Shown: piece by piece, positions 1-9,032 of the stretch
Position numbering within the stretch: position 1 is the first letter of the stretch
Layout: every line of letters begins with the position of its first letter
Assembly (NCBI GenBank): GCA_023630215.1
Contig: JALPRQ010000002.1
Location: 399,286 to 463,285, forward strand
Source of the DNA: Rhodobacteraceae bacterium NBU2976
Lineage (GTDB): Bacteria; Pseudomonadota; Alphaproteobacteria; Rhodobacterales; Rhodobacteraceae
DNA length: 64,000 nt
Direction: 5' to 3'
Program-made: the position numbers and the translations under genes
Notes under the pieces: generated by a model
Seen by the model: only the letters and a program-made list of their open reading frames with translations
Database searches by the model: none
What the model was told of the DNA's origin: nothing

Positions 1-1
1 G

Positions 2-262
2 TTTCATGCGCCGCCGAACGTGCTGCATTATGGTCGCTGGGGGACGGGTCCGGTGTTGGAACCGGGCATGTTCTTTACCATCGAACCTATGATCAATCTG
101 GGCAAACCTGACACCAAGGTCTTGGCCGACAATTGGACCGCCGTAACGCGGGACAAATCTCTGTCCGCGCAGTTTGAACATTCTGTTGGCGTGACCGAGG
201 ATGGGTGCGAGATATTCACTCTCTCGCCCGCCGGGAAATTTCATCCAACCTATAGTGTTTAA
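2..262 (+). CDS. map: Methionine aminopeptidase, C-terminal part (cut by window edge)
   Basis: Cytosolic metalloenzyme that removes the initiator methionine from nascent proteins. Only the last 86 residues are present. The frame is open from base 2 and reads through the conserved stretch NVLHYGRWGTGPVLEPGMFF followed by TIEPMINLG, which carries the late metal-binding Glu region of type I enzymes, and QFEHSVGVTEDG near the end, holding the second conserved Glu. The start lies upstream of the window. It is followed 35 bases later by radC in the same direction, an order that suggests co-transcription. Identity is secure; completeness cannot be judged. Confidence 0.93.
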   Translation, partial: FHAPPNVLHYGRWGTGPVLEPGMFFTIEPMINLGKPDTKVLADNWTAVTRDKSLSAQFEHSVGVTEDGCEIFTLSPAGKFHPTYSV

Positions 263-274
263 CCGGGTTTTAAC

Positions 275-300
275 CATGTTCAGGTGAATGTCTGAACATG
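275..300 (+). promoter_or_regulatory. Inverted repeat containing the radC start codon
   Basis: A perfect 9-base inverted repeat (275-283 and 292-300) with an 8-base spacer. The right arm ends in the radC ATG, and the likely Shine-Dalgarno AGGTGA straddles the left arm and loop. In mRNA it would form a hairpin holding the ribosome-binding site and start codon; in DNA it could be an operator. The function is inferred. Confidence 0.5.
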
Positions 301-1080
301 AGCAACAAGTCCGATAACGGTTTCGCCGAAGCCCCGCAACATTCCTTATTCGCCGAGCTCGCGATACCGCTGTCCGCCGCGAACCCCAACGCGACGCCCA
401 AATCAGAAACACCACATTACCACAACCATCGTGCCCGGTTGCGCAATCGGTTCATGACCGCCGGGGCGGGCGCGCTGGCGGATTATGAGATGCTGGAGCT
501 GGTGCTGTTCCGCGCCATCCCGCGGCAGGACGTGAAACCGCTGGCGAAACGTCTGCTGGATCGTTTTGGCGATTTCAACCGCGTGATTTCTGCCCCCACC
601 GCCCGACTAAGCGAAGTGCAGGGGGTGGGCACTGCCGTCATACAGGAGCTAAAAATTGTCGAGGCTGCCGCCCATCGTCTTGGGCAGGCCAAGGTGCTGG
701 GCACAAACGCCATCAGCAGCTGGGCGGCGCTGATGGATTATTGCAAAACCACCATGGCGCACCGGGAAACTGAACAGTTTCGCATTCTGTTTCTGGACCG
801 CAAGAACATCCTGATAGCGGATGAGGAACAAGCCAAGGGCACCGTTGATCACGTGCCCGTCTACCCGCGCGAGGTGGCAAAGCGCACGCTTGAACTGAAT
901 GCGTCGGCAGTGATTTTGGTGCACAATCACCCGTCAGGTGATCCGTCACCGTCACAGTCGGATATTGCGATGACGCAGAAAATTCAGCAGGCGCTAGAGG
1001 CGTTGAACATAACCCTCCACGATCACATCATCATCGGTAAAGATACCGACCTCAGTTTCAGATCCGAAGGGTTGCTTTAG
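298..1080 (+). CDS. radC: RadC family JAB/MPN-domain protein
   Basis: Cytosolic 260-residue protein of the RadC (UPF0758) family. It has an N-terminal helix-hairpin-helix region (about residues 45-120, including VQGVGTAVIQ) and a C-terminal JAMM-type metalloprotease-like domain. The metal motif is visible as H209-N-H211-P-S-G-D-P then D222. Despite its name, a DNA-repair role for the family is not well established. The ATG at 298 is the end of a 9-base inverted repeat. The stop codon overlaps the stop of the convergent downstream gene by 4 bases (TTAG). Length and motifs are typical and I see no lesion. Confidence 0.93.
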   Translation: MSNKSDNGFAEAPQHSLFAELAIPLSAANPNATPKSETPHYHNHRARLRNRFMTAGAGALADYEMLELVLFRAIPRQDVKPLAKRLLDRFGDFNRVISAPTARLSEVQGVGTAVIQELKIVEAAAHRLGQAKVLGTNAISSWAALMDYCKTTMAHRETEQFRILFLDRKNILIADEEQAKGTVDHVPVYPREVAKRTLELNASAVILVHNHPSGDPSPSQSDIAMTQKIQQALEALNITLHDHIIIGKDTDLSFRSEGLL

Positions 1081-3170
1081 TTCGCGGCGACGCTGATGGC
1101 ATCCACGAAATTCTCCAGCACCATTCCGGCCGCCGCTGCCGGGCCGCAATCAGGCATCAGCAGGTTGAATTCACGTTTGGTTGCCGTGTTGGCGCCTGTC
1201 TGCACCGTGCGTAGCACCATGTTCTGCCCGCAATAGCCGGTGGCGTCGGTGACGCGCAGGTCCATCCGCACATCATTCTGTTGACGCAGACGATTGGTGG
1301 GAAGGCTATAGACTTCGGCCAGGATACCGCCGGCGATGGTCTCGTCACCGAACACTTCCAGATAGCCACCACCACCTGTCAGCGTATCACGATAGCGGCG
1401 CGGATTCTCGGCCCAGACGTGACCCTCGGAATTTTCGGGCGCACCACCTTCAAAGGCATGGAGGTCAATCCCAACCGGTGCCGACCAGACAACGGCGATA
1501 CGCTCGATATCTTCGGCATCGCGCACAACGATACGAACCTGTTCGCTGGCCCCGTCGTCAAAGGACACGTTCACAACAGCGGTGGTTTCAAACGCCGGAA
1601 CGCTTGTGGTCACACGACCATTGTCATCCATGCGGGCGTTGAATACCAGACCGGCATGTTCAATCGTGACAATCTGACCGGCGCGGCAAAGCGACGTCAC
1701 CAGAATAGAGATGGACGCCCCGGGACGCGCGGCGGAATTGATGGTGACCGGGCACGTCGCGGCAATCTGATTGCCAATCGACGGCATGGTGTCGGTCTGC
1801 GTTTCTAGCGAAGCCAGCTCGGTGGTTTCGCTCGGCGGGCTGCTTTGTTCCAGATTGGCCACAAACAGACCGTCTGTCAGCATCGCATCCGTTTGCGGGG
1901 TGGTCTGGTCACCGCGTTCCACGGAATCAACCAATTGCGGTCCAGGCAGCAGAATTTGCGCCGCCATTTCGACCACGATGTCCGAACTGTCGGCAGGGTC
2001 ATTGGTTTCAACGGCCACGTTACCCGCATCAGCGGTTTGCGTGTCAACGTTGGATGGCGGGTTGGACGGCTGCTGATCATTCAGGGGTTCCGCACCACCG
2101 GCAGCTTCCGCAACCAGATTGTCGATCGGGTTGGGCACATCAACCGGGTCTTGCGTCGTAACGCTCGAGGCCAGTTCCGTCTGGGTTGGCGGATCGGTCG
2201 GCACGTCTGGTCCATATTCAACCGAGAACGCGCTGTCCGAATTTGCCGTTGGTGCCGCCGGGGCCAGCAGGGACGGTGCACCACCAAGCGTTGGCTGCGC
2301 CGGGGCCGAGAACGCCACAAGCGGTGCCGCCTCGGTGCCCACAGGGACATCGGATTGCAGATCTGTCGTGTTGACCGCAACGTTCGACGGGGTCGATGCG
2401 CTGGTCTGTGTCGACAGGACCTGATCCTGATCAACCGTCACGGTTGCAACGGACGCAACGCTGCGTTTCAGCACGTCAACGGTTTCCTGCGGCTGGATAA
2501 GCTCGCTTGTGTCGGGGGCAAACAGGGTCGGTGCAGCGGCTCCACCAAAACCGACAACCGCAACATCATCACCTTCGTCCGTCAGCACAATCTGATTAGG
2601 GGTGAAGCGGTCATTAGGCGCCGTGGGTGTCGTGTTCGTCGCCACGGTGGTATTTGTCTGGGTCTGGGTCTGCGACTGTGCAGGAGGCGTTTGCGATGCC
2701 ACCTCGGCGATCTGTTCCGGCGTCATACCCAAAAGGGATTCATCGCCCGACCCGACATTTGCATTCGCTTCGGCAATGCGGTCATGCTCTTCGCCCAATT
2801 CCTCATTGATGATGGTCAGGCTGACTTCGCTTTCAACACAGGTCCCTTCGAACTCGACGCAATAGGAGAATTCAACATTCCCGATACAATTGCCGGAGTC
2901 GACGAAATCAATAAGGCTTCCATTGGGAATGGCGGTGCCGCAACGCGGCAGATTGACGATCTGGATTTCCCCTTCCAGCGAGTCATTGCTCAGCACGTCC
3001 AGGGATTGATTCTTGCCGGCGCGAACGGTGTAGCTATCCTCGACACCGACGCCCTGCTTCTCACCGGTGAAGAATGACATAAGCGTATCGCTCTGCTGAG
3101 CAATCGTACCAACCACGATTGCCAGCACGAGGCCGGTCGCCAGCGTCATAAATCTATCGTCAGAGAACAA
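1077..3170 (-). CDS. Membrane-anchored extracellular protein with Ig-like N-domain
   Basis: A 697-residue protein I cannot name by function. Residues 7-24 form one hydrophobic segment, either an uncleaved signal or an anchor. Residues about 42-125 look like a bacterial Ig-like/cadherin-like domain (YTVRAGKNQSLDVLSNDS) with four cysteines that could form disulfides. A long Thr/Pro/Gln/Ala-rich linker of low complexity (about 150-480) follows, including TQTQTQTNTT. The C-terminal 200 residues look folded (IAVVWSAPVGIDLHAFEGG) and carry further cysteines. The start at 3170 has an AAGG ribosome site. It is probably an envelope or surface-structure protein; function unknown. Confidence 0.75.
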   Translation of the reverse strand: MFSDDRFMTLATGLVLAIVVGTIAQQSDTLMSFFTGEKQGVGVEDSYTVRAGKNQSLDVLSNDSLEGEIQIVNLPRCGTAIPNGSLIDFVDSGNCIGNVEFSYCVEFEGTCVESEVSLTIINEELGEEHDRIAEANANVGSGDESLLGMTPEQIAEVASQTPPAQSQTQTQTNTTVATNTTPTAPNDRFTPNQIVLTDEGDDVAVVGFGGAAAPTLFAPDTSELIQPQETVDVLKRSVASVATVTVDQDQVLSTQTSASTPSNVAVNTTDLQSDVPVGTEAAPLVAFSAPAQPTLGGAPSLLAPAAPTANSDSAFSVEYGPDVPTDPPTQTELASSVTTQDPVDVPNPIDNLVAEAAGGAEPLNDQQPSNPPSNVDTQTADAGNVAVETNDPADSSDIVVEMAAQILLPGPQLVDSVERGDQTTPQTDAMLTDGLFVANLEQSSPPSETTELASLETQTDTMPSIGNQIAATCPVTINSAARPGASISILVTSLCRAGQIVTIEHAGLVFNARMDDNGRVTTSVPAFETTAVVNVSFDDGASEQVRIVVRDAEDIERIAVVWSAPVGIDLHAFEGGAPENSEGHVWAENPRRYRDTLTGGGGYLEVFGDETIAGGILAEVYSLPTNRLRQQNDVRMDLRVTDATGYCGQNMVLRTVQTGANTATKREFNLLMPDCGPAAAAGMVLENFVDAISVAAN

Positions 3171-3522
3171 CGTTAAACCCTTCGTCGTCTAATACTCGAT
3201 ACCCCACCACCAATGACTAATATAGTGATACTTATCGGCAACTTACAAGAATATCGTTTTGGTTGCACTGTTTAAAGTAAGCATGCGCAGGAATCTGCGT
3301 GATAAAAGCAACAGTCCCTAGATGTATATTCTGACGGCCCTGTTTCACCGATATGTTGAGGGCCGAAGCAGTTAATTTCACGTAAACGTTGAGTTGCGCT
3401 CAACTTCTGATTTTTATTCACATCATCTTGTTCACACAAGCTCTTGGAATCCAGCAACGAATCACGTTCATCCACATGTACGATTCTGTACCGGACTCCG
3501 TGCGACCTATTTCACGACACAA
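3171..3522. other. Intergenic region between the secA 3' end and the 697-aa protein
   Basis: About 350 bases without a credible gene. It must hold the promoter of the minus-strand gene that starts at 3170. A small hairpin (3388-3393 with 3399-3404) followed on the plus strand by a T-rich run could be a weak terminator, but no plus-strand gene precedes it. The remaining short open frames have no ribosome sites or recognisable sequence. Confidence 0.5.
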
Positions 3523-6231
3523 TCAGGCGCGACCGTGACAATGTTTGTATTTCTTCCCCGAACCGCACAAACAGGTTTCGTTTCGGCTGAGTTTCGGCCA
3601 AGTGCTGGGATCGGCGGGATTTACACCATCCGGCAAAGCTCCTGTCGACTTTCCACCTTGGGTTGATTCCGATTCGCTCTCCGCAATCTGCCGCCCACCC
3701 CCGGCCGCCGCTTGCATCTGTGCCAGCATGGCCTGCTGTTCTTCCTGCGTCATGATGTGAACATGCGCCAGCGCTTTCGTGGCATCGACCCGCAACCCGT
3801 CCAGCAGCGCTTCGAACAGGGCGAAAGCCTCGGTCTTGTATTCGTTCAGCGGATCCCGCTGCGCATACCCACGCAATCCGATGACCGAGCGCAAATGTTC
3901 CATGGTCAAAAGATGCTCTCGCCAACTGCGATCAATGGTTTGCAGCAGAACCTGCTTCTCGGCCACGCGCATCGCGTCTGCCCCATATTGCGCAACTTTC
4001 TTGGCCATCAGCTTGTCAGTCTCGTCATAAAGACGTTCGGACAGCGCATCGTCATCGACGCCCTCTTCATTTGCCCAATCCGGGATCGGCAGGTCCAGAC
4101 CAAACACTTCTTGCACACGCGCCTTTAACCCTTCGGTATCCCATTGCTCGGGATAGGCTTTCGGGGGCACATGTTCCGAAATCAGATCATCGACCACGTC
4201 GTGACGCATTTCCCGCGCCGTCTCAGCCACTTCTACACCTTCCATGATGTCGCGGCGCTGCGAGAATATCATCTTGCGCTGATCATTCATCACGTCGTCA
4301 TATTTCAGCAGCGTCTTGCGAATATCGTAATTGTGCGCTTCGACCTTGGTTTGCGCACGTTCCAACGCCTTGTTGACCCAAGGGTGAACGATGGCTTCCC
4401 CCTCCTTCATCCCCAACCGCTCCAGCATCTTGTCGAGACGGTCATGGCCAAAGATTCGCATCAGATCATCTTCCAGCGACAAATAGAATATCGTCCGCCC
4501 GGGATCCCCCTGACGACCCGAACGGCCACGAAGCTGGTTGTCGATCCGTCGGCTTTCATGCCGTTCCGTCGCCAGAACGAACAGCCCACCGGCGTCTAGG
4601 GCGCGTTGCTTGTCGCGTTTATGTTCCGCCCGAATGCGCGACTCTATCTCTTCGCGCTTCGCTTCGGACTCGACCCCCTCCAGCGCTTTTGACAGCTTTA
4701 CATCCAGATTGCCGCCCAACTGAATGTCGGTGCCGCGACCCGCCATGTTGGTTGCGATTGTGACCGCCCCGGGCACACCGGCCATGGCAATGATCTCGGC
4801 TTCCTGTTCGTGATAACGCGCGTTCAAAACGCTGTGCTTCAGCTTGGCCTGCGTCAACATCTTCGAGATCATTTCGGATTTCTCGATTGACGTCGTTCCC
4901 ACCAGAACCGGCTGACCCTTGGCATTTGCCTCTTTGATCTCTTCGATAATCGCTTCGTATTTCTCGCGGGCGGATCGATAAACGCGGTCATGTTCGTCAA
5001 TACGCGCCACCGGCACGTTGGTGGGCACTTCAACAACACCCAGCGAATAAATCTCGCCGAACTCTTCGGCTTCGGTCATTGCCGTGCCGGTCATGCCAGC
5101 CAGCTTGTCATAAAGACGGAAGTAATTCTGATAGGTGACCGAGGCCAACGTAATGTTTTCCGGTCGGATCGCCACGCCTTCCTTTGCCTCCAGCGCCTGA
5201 TGCAGCCCGTTGGACAGGCGGCGGCCTTCCATCATGCGGCCGGTAAATTCGTCAATCAGCATCACCTCGCCATTGCGAACAATATAGTCCTTGTCCCGCT
5301 TGAACATCTTGTGGGCCAGCAGCCCCTGATTGACGTGATGCACCAACGACACGCTTTCAGGGTCATACATGGATTGGCCATCCGGCAACAATCCTTCGGC
5401 GCGCAGCCGTCCCTCGATGAAATCATTCCCTTCCTCGGTCAAGGTGGCGGAACGCGATTTCTCGTCGATATCGAAATGATCATCGGCAAATTCCGGGATC
5501 AGCTTGTCGATGGTCAGATATAATTGCGAACGATCCTGCGAGGGGCCTGAAATGATCAGCGGTGTGCGTGCCTCGTCAATCAGGATGGAATCCACCTCGT
5601 CAACAATCGCAAAATAATGGTCGCGCTGTAATATTTGGCGCAGGTCTGATTTCATATTGTCGCGCAGGTAATCAAAACCCAGCTCGTTATTCGTGGCATA
5701 GGTGATATCTGCATCATAGGCGATCTTCTTGGCCGCTTCGTCCATTCCGGGAATGGCGATGCCCCAGCTCATACCCAGCAAATCATAGATACCGCCCATC
5801 CATTCCGCGTCACGCTGTGCCAGATAATCGTTCACTGTGACCACATGCACACCACGTCCGGTCAACGCATTCAGATAGACCGGCATGGTAGCCATCAGGG
5901 TTTTCCCTTCGCCGGTTTTCATTTCCGAGATATTGCCCTGATGCAGGAATATCCCGCCCATCAGCTGCACATCAAACGGACGCATCCCCAACACCCTCAC
6001 CGACGCCTCGCGCGCATTGGCAAAGGCTTCGGGCAACAGATCATCCAGCGTTTCCCCGGCGGCCAGACGATCTCTGAATTCCTGCGTCTTCGCGGTGATC
6101 TGCTCGTCTGTCAGTTTCTGAAACTCGGGTTCCAACGCGTTGATCTTGTCCACCAGCGGTCGGGTCGCCTTGATCTTGCGGTCGTTCGGTGTGCCAAACA
6201 CCTTTTTGGCGACGGTCCCTAAACCCAGCAT
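3523..6231 (-). CDS. secA: Preprotein translocase ATPase SecA
   Basis: The motor ATPase that drives unfolded preproteins through SecYEG at the inner membrane. The 902-residue product starts [13 protein letters not shown]; a longer frame upstream is open, but only this ATG has an AGAGAAAG ribosome site and fits the family start. Visible motifs: Walker A GEGKT (107-111), [13 protein letters not shown] (DEAD-type Walker B), the NBD2 motif [14 protein letters not shown], and the C-terminal zinc finger C887-x-C889-x8-C898-H899, which binds zinc and SecB in the family. It is transcribed divergently from the parvulin gene, another envelope-biogenesis factor. Confidence 0.98.
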   Translation of the reverse strand: MLGLGTVAKKVFGTPNDRKIKATRPLVDKINALEPEFQKLTDEQITAKTQEFRDRLAAGETLDDLLPEAFANAREASVRVLGMRPFDVQLMGGIFLHQGNISEMKTGEGKTLMATMPVYLNALTGRGVHVVTVNDYLAQRDAEWMGGIYDLLGMSWGIAIPGMDEAAKKIAYDADITYATNNELGFDYLRDNMKSDLRQILQRDHYFAIVDEVDSILIDEARTPLIISGPSQDRSQLYLTIDKLIPEFADDHFDIDEKSRSATLTEEGNDFIEGRLRAEGLLPDGQSMYDPESVSLVHHVNQGLLAHKMFKRDKDYIVRNGEVMLIDEFTGRMMEGRRLSNGLHQALEAKEGVAIRPENITLASVTYQNYFRLYDKLAGMTGTAMTEAEEFGEIYSLGVVEVPTNVPVARIDEHDRVYRSAREKYEAIIEEIKEANAKGQPVLVGTTSIEKSEMISKMLTQAKLKHSVLNARYHEQEAEIIAMAGVPGAVTIATNMAGRGTDIQLGGNLDVKLSKALEGVESEAKREEIESRIRAEHKRDKQRALDAGGLFVLATERHESRRIDNQLRGRSGRQGDPGRTIFYLSLEDDLMRIFGHDRLDKMLERLGMKEGEAIVHPWVNKALERAQTKVEAHNYDIRKTLLKYDDVMNDQRKMIFSQRRDIMEGVEVAETAREMRHDVVDDLISEHVPPKAYPEQWDTEGLKARVQEVFGLDLPIPDWANEEGVDDDALSERLYDETDKLMAKKVAQYGADAMRVAEKQVLLQTIDRSWREHLLTMEHLRSVIGLRGYAQRDPLNEYKTEAFALFEALLDGLRVDATKALAHVHIMTQEEQQAMLAQMQAAAGGGRQIAESESESTQGGKSTGALPDGVNPADPSTWPKLSRNETCLCGSGKKYKHCHGRA

Positions 6232-6478
6232 AATGTCACTTTCTCTACAGGTGCCCAAAGGCAGAAAAATTCCGATACCTCTGTGTGTCATCCATCTGAC
6301 GACATGGGTGCTTGTTTCGCTGCCAGCAAACGCGTAAACGGTTGCCAAAGCTCGCCGCAGCCCCGAGGGTCGGGGTTTGAAATAAGCGGCAGGCAAAGCA
6401 GTGTCAACGCCACCTCCTTCACGGTAGGGTGGTTTACTCGAAAGGTGTGACCGTCACACCCAGAAATGGAGCGAATAT

Positions 6479-7396
6479 ATGCGTTATACGACCGCGGTAA
6501 TTTCCGCCGCAGCCCTTTCCCTGACCGCGTGGTGTGCCAATGCACAAGACGCCGAGCAAGTCACAGAAACCGCGCCCGAGATTGCCAGCGAAGAGACCGC
6601 CGACGCCCCGGTTTATAAAGACGTTGACGCAAGCACTGTTGTGGCCACAGTTAACGGGGTTGATATCACGCTTGGGCATGTCATCCTGTTGCGCACCGAA
6701 CTCCCTGAACAATATCTTAGCGCGCCGAACAATATCCTGTTTCCCGCGATCCTTGATCAGCTGATCGAACAGCAATTGCTGGGCGGAACGGTTACCGACG
6801 AACCGATCGAAGTGCAGCTTTCTGTTGAAAACGAACGCCGTGCCCTTCTGGCCGGAGCCGCCATTCAGCGTGCGCTCGCCGAAGAACCGGCCGAGGAAGA
6901 ATATCAGGCCGTCTATGACGAGGCTTTCGCCGATTACGAAGGTGAACCCGAATATAACGCAAGCCATATTCTGGTGGAAACTGAACAAGAGGCCGCCGAT
7001 CTGGTGCAGCAATTGACCGACGGCGCAGATTTTGCGGAACTTGCCAAAACCGCGTCTATCGGTCCCTCTGGTCCGAATGGGGGCGAATTGGGATGGTTTG
7101 GCCTTGGACAGATGGTGCAGGAATTTGAAGCGGCCGTTGTCGAGCTCGAGGTTGGACAGGTTTCCGCGCCGGTGCAAACCCAGTTCGGCTGGCACGTGAT
7201 CATTCTGAATGATTCACGCATCACCGTTCCCCCGACTCTCGACGAAGTTCGCGGCCAGATTGCCCAGCAATTGCAGCGCGAGCGGATCGACGCCACCATC
7301 GAAGCCCTGACCGAAGGGGCGCAGATCGAACGGTTCATCGAAGACGTCAACCCCGAGTCCATTGCCGATATCGGGCTGGTGATTGATCAGCAATAA
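6479..7396 (+). CDS. Periplasmic parvulin-type peptidyl-prolyl isomerase
   Basis: A 305-residue foldase expected to isomerise Xaa-Pro bonds in exported proteins. Residues 1-22 are a signal peptide ending WCANAQ, with cleavage likely after Ala-Gln-rich residues. A SurA/PrsA-like N-terminal helical region (about 55-150) precedes one rotamase domain (about 158-250) with the family landmarks ASHILVETE, GGELGWFGLGQMV and FGWHVIILND. It is divergent from secA and its TAA overlaps the argJ ATG by one base (TAATG), so it heads a translationally coupled ppiC-argJ-mutT operon. The substrate range cannot be told from the sequence. Confidence 0.93.
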   Translation: MRYTTAVISAAALSLTAWCANAQDAEQVTETAPEIASEETADAPVYKDVDASTVVATVNGVDITLGHVILLRTELPEQYLSAPNNILFPAILDQLIEQQLLGGTVTDEPIEVQLSVENERRALLAGAAIQRALAEEPAEEEYQAVYDEAFADYEGEPEYNASHILVETEQEAADLVQQLTDGADFAELAKTASIGPSGPNGGELGWFGLGQMVQEFEAAVVELEVGQVSAPVQTQFGWHVIILNDSRITVPPTLDEVRGQIAQQLQRERIDATIEALTEGAQIERFIEDVNPESIADIGLVIDQQ

Positions 7397-8637
7397 TGGG
7401 CAAATATCCGACCTCTCCGCTGGCCCCAGCTGGATTCCCAGACCTCCCGGTCATTGACGGTGTCCGTTTCGCCGCCGCTGAAGCGGGGGTGAAATATCAG
7501 GGGCGTCTTGACGTGATGTTGGCCGAAATCTGTGAAGGGGCCAGCGTTGCTGGTGCCTTCACGCGGTCCAAAACCCGCTCCGCCCCGGTTCTCTGGTGTC
7601 AGGAAAATCTGGCGCTGGGGCCGCAACCCGGCAAGTTTGCCATTCTGGTCAATTCCGGCAATTCCAACGCCTTCACCGGGTCGAACGGTCAAAAGGCCGT
7701 GCAGGCAACCGCCGACGGGGTTGCGGCCGAACTGGGCATACATCCCCGCAACGTCTTTCCGGCGTCCACCGGTGTGATTGGAGAGCCGCTGCCCTTTGAC
7801 CGGATCACCGCCAAACTGGCGGAGCTGCACGCCAACCTTGACGAAACCAAAGGTGAATTTGCCGCCCGCGCCATTATGACCACCGACACCTTCCCCAAGG
7901 GGGCGGTGGCGTCATGCGACCTCGGCGCCCCCGTCAAAATCGCCGGGTTCGCCAAAGGGTCCGGCATGATTGCGCCCGATATGGCGACGATGCTGGTCTA
8001 TATCTTCACCGACGCGAAAATCGCGCAACCTGTGTTGCAGGCGCTGACCACCCGCACCACGGACACCACGTTCAACTGTATCACGGTGGACAGCGATACC
8101 TCCACGTCGGACTCGCTGGTGATCGCCGCCACAGGTCGCGCGCCGATGGATGAAATCACCTCGCTCGACGATCCCCGCGCCGCAGTATTTGCCGACGCAC
8201 TACACACCGTCATGCTGGACCTCGCCCACCAAGTCGTGCGCGATGGCGAGGGCGCTACGAAATTCGTCGAAATCACCGTCAAAGGTGCCGAATCCGAACA
8301 GGCCGCCAAAACCATCGGCCTCGCCATCGCAAATTCCCCCTTGGTGAAAACCGCCATCGCTGGCGAGGATCCCAACTGGGGCCGCATCGTCATGGCTGTC
8401 GGCAAATCCGGCGAGGCTGCGGATCGCGATAAACTGTCCATCTGGTTCGGCGACATTCTGGTGGCTGACAAGGGCTGGCGCTCCCCCGATTACCGCGAGG
8501 AAGACGGCGCGGCCTATATGAAACAGGCGGAGCTGAAAATCACCACCGATGTCGGTGTTGGCACGGCCCAAGCGACCGTCTGGACCTGCGATCTAACCCA
8601 CGGATATATCAGCATAAACGCCGACTATCGCTCATGA
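7396..8637 (+). CDS. argJ: Bifunctional ornithine acetyltransferase/N-acetylglutamate synthase ArgJ
   Basis: Transfers acetyl from N-acetylornithine to glutamate in the cyclic arginine pathway; bifunctional forms also use acetyl-CoA. The 413-residue precursor carries the self-cleavage site KGSGMIAPDMATML, where T198 is the predicted N-terminal nucleophile of the beta chain after autoproteolysis. Other landmarks are NSGNSNAFTG and the late GEDPNWGRIVMAVGKSG. It overlaps its upstream neighbour by one base and the downstream mutT gene by four (ATGA). Whether it is mono- or bifunctional cannot be decided by eye. Confidence 0.97.
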   Translation: MGKYPTSPLAPAGFPDLPVIDGVRFAAAEAGVKYQGRLDVMLAEICEGASVAGAFTRSKTRSAPVLWCQENLALGPQPGKFAILVNSGNSNAFTGSNGQKAVQATADGVAAELGIHPRNVFPASTGVIGEPLPFDRITAKLAELHANLDETKGEFAARAIMTTDTFPKGAVASCDLGAPVKIAGFAKGSGMIAPDMATMLVYIFTDAKIAQPVLQALTTRTTDTTFNCITVDSDTSTSDSLVIAATGRAPMDEITSLDDPRAAVFADALHTVMLDLAHQVVRDGEGATKFVEITVKGAESEQAAKTIGLAIANSPLVKTAIAGEDPNWGRIVMAVGKSGEAADRDKLSIWFGDILVADKGWRSPDYREEDGAAYMKQAELKITTDVGVGTAQATVWTCDLTHGYISINADYRS

Positions 8638-9032
8638 AAACCGTCCTTGTGTCCGCCGTCGCGTTGATCGACGCCGATGGCCGCGTCCTGTTGGCCCAAC
8701 GGCCCGAGGGGAAATCCATGGCGGGCCTGTGGGAATTTCCGGGCGGCAAGGTCGAACAGGGCGAAACGCCCGAGGCCGCGCTGATCCGCGAGTTGCACGA
8801 AGAATTGGGGATCGAGACATGGCAATCCTGCCTCGCCCCCCTCACTTTCGCCAGCCACACTTACGATGATTTCCACCTGCTGATGCCGCTGTTCGCCTGT
8901 CGGAAATGGGGCGGCACAGCAACCCCTCACGAGGGGCAAACCCTCAAATGGGTCCGCCCGACTCAGCTTCGCGATTACCCGATGCCGCCCGCCGACATCC
9001 CCTTAATCCCGATCCTTCGCGACTGGCTTTGA
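8634..9032 (+). CDS. mutT: MutT-type NUDIX hydrolase (8-oxo-dGTP diphosphatase)
   Basis: A 132-residue cytosolic NUDIX enzyme, probably cleaning 8-oxo-dGTP from the nucleotide pool. The complete Nudix box (GX5EX7REUXEEXGU) spans residues 37-59, with core REL-x-EELG. Length and the N-terminal VSAVALIDADGRVLLAQRP match MutT itself. It starts within the argJ stop codon (ATGA), and ArgJ plus MutT adjacency is common in alphaproteobacteria. Its last 30 bases overlap the 3' end of the convergent RND gene. Another NUDIX substrate is possible. Confidence 0.9.
   Translation: MKTVLVSAVALIDADGRVLLAQRPEGKSMAGLWEFPGGKVEQGETPEAALIRELHEELGIETWQSCLAPLTFASHTYDDFHLLMPLFACRKWGGTATPHEGQTLKWVRPTQLRDYPMPPADIPLIPILRDWL

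Noticed and set aside
275..300. LexA box at radC
   Set aside because: The alphaproteobacterial LexA site is a direct GTTC-N7-GTTC repeat; here the arms are inverted with the wrong spacing.
1845..3077. 410-codon plus-strand frame opposite the 697-aa protein
   Set aside because: Antisense shadow of a GC-rich gene; Arg-rich translation with no ribosome site or recognisable domain.
6232..6396. 55-codon N-terminal extension of SecA
   Set aside because: Not SecA-like, and the ATG at 6231 has the good ribosome site and the family start sequence.
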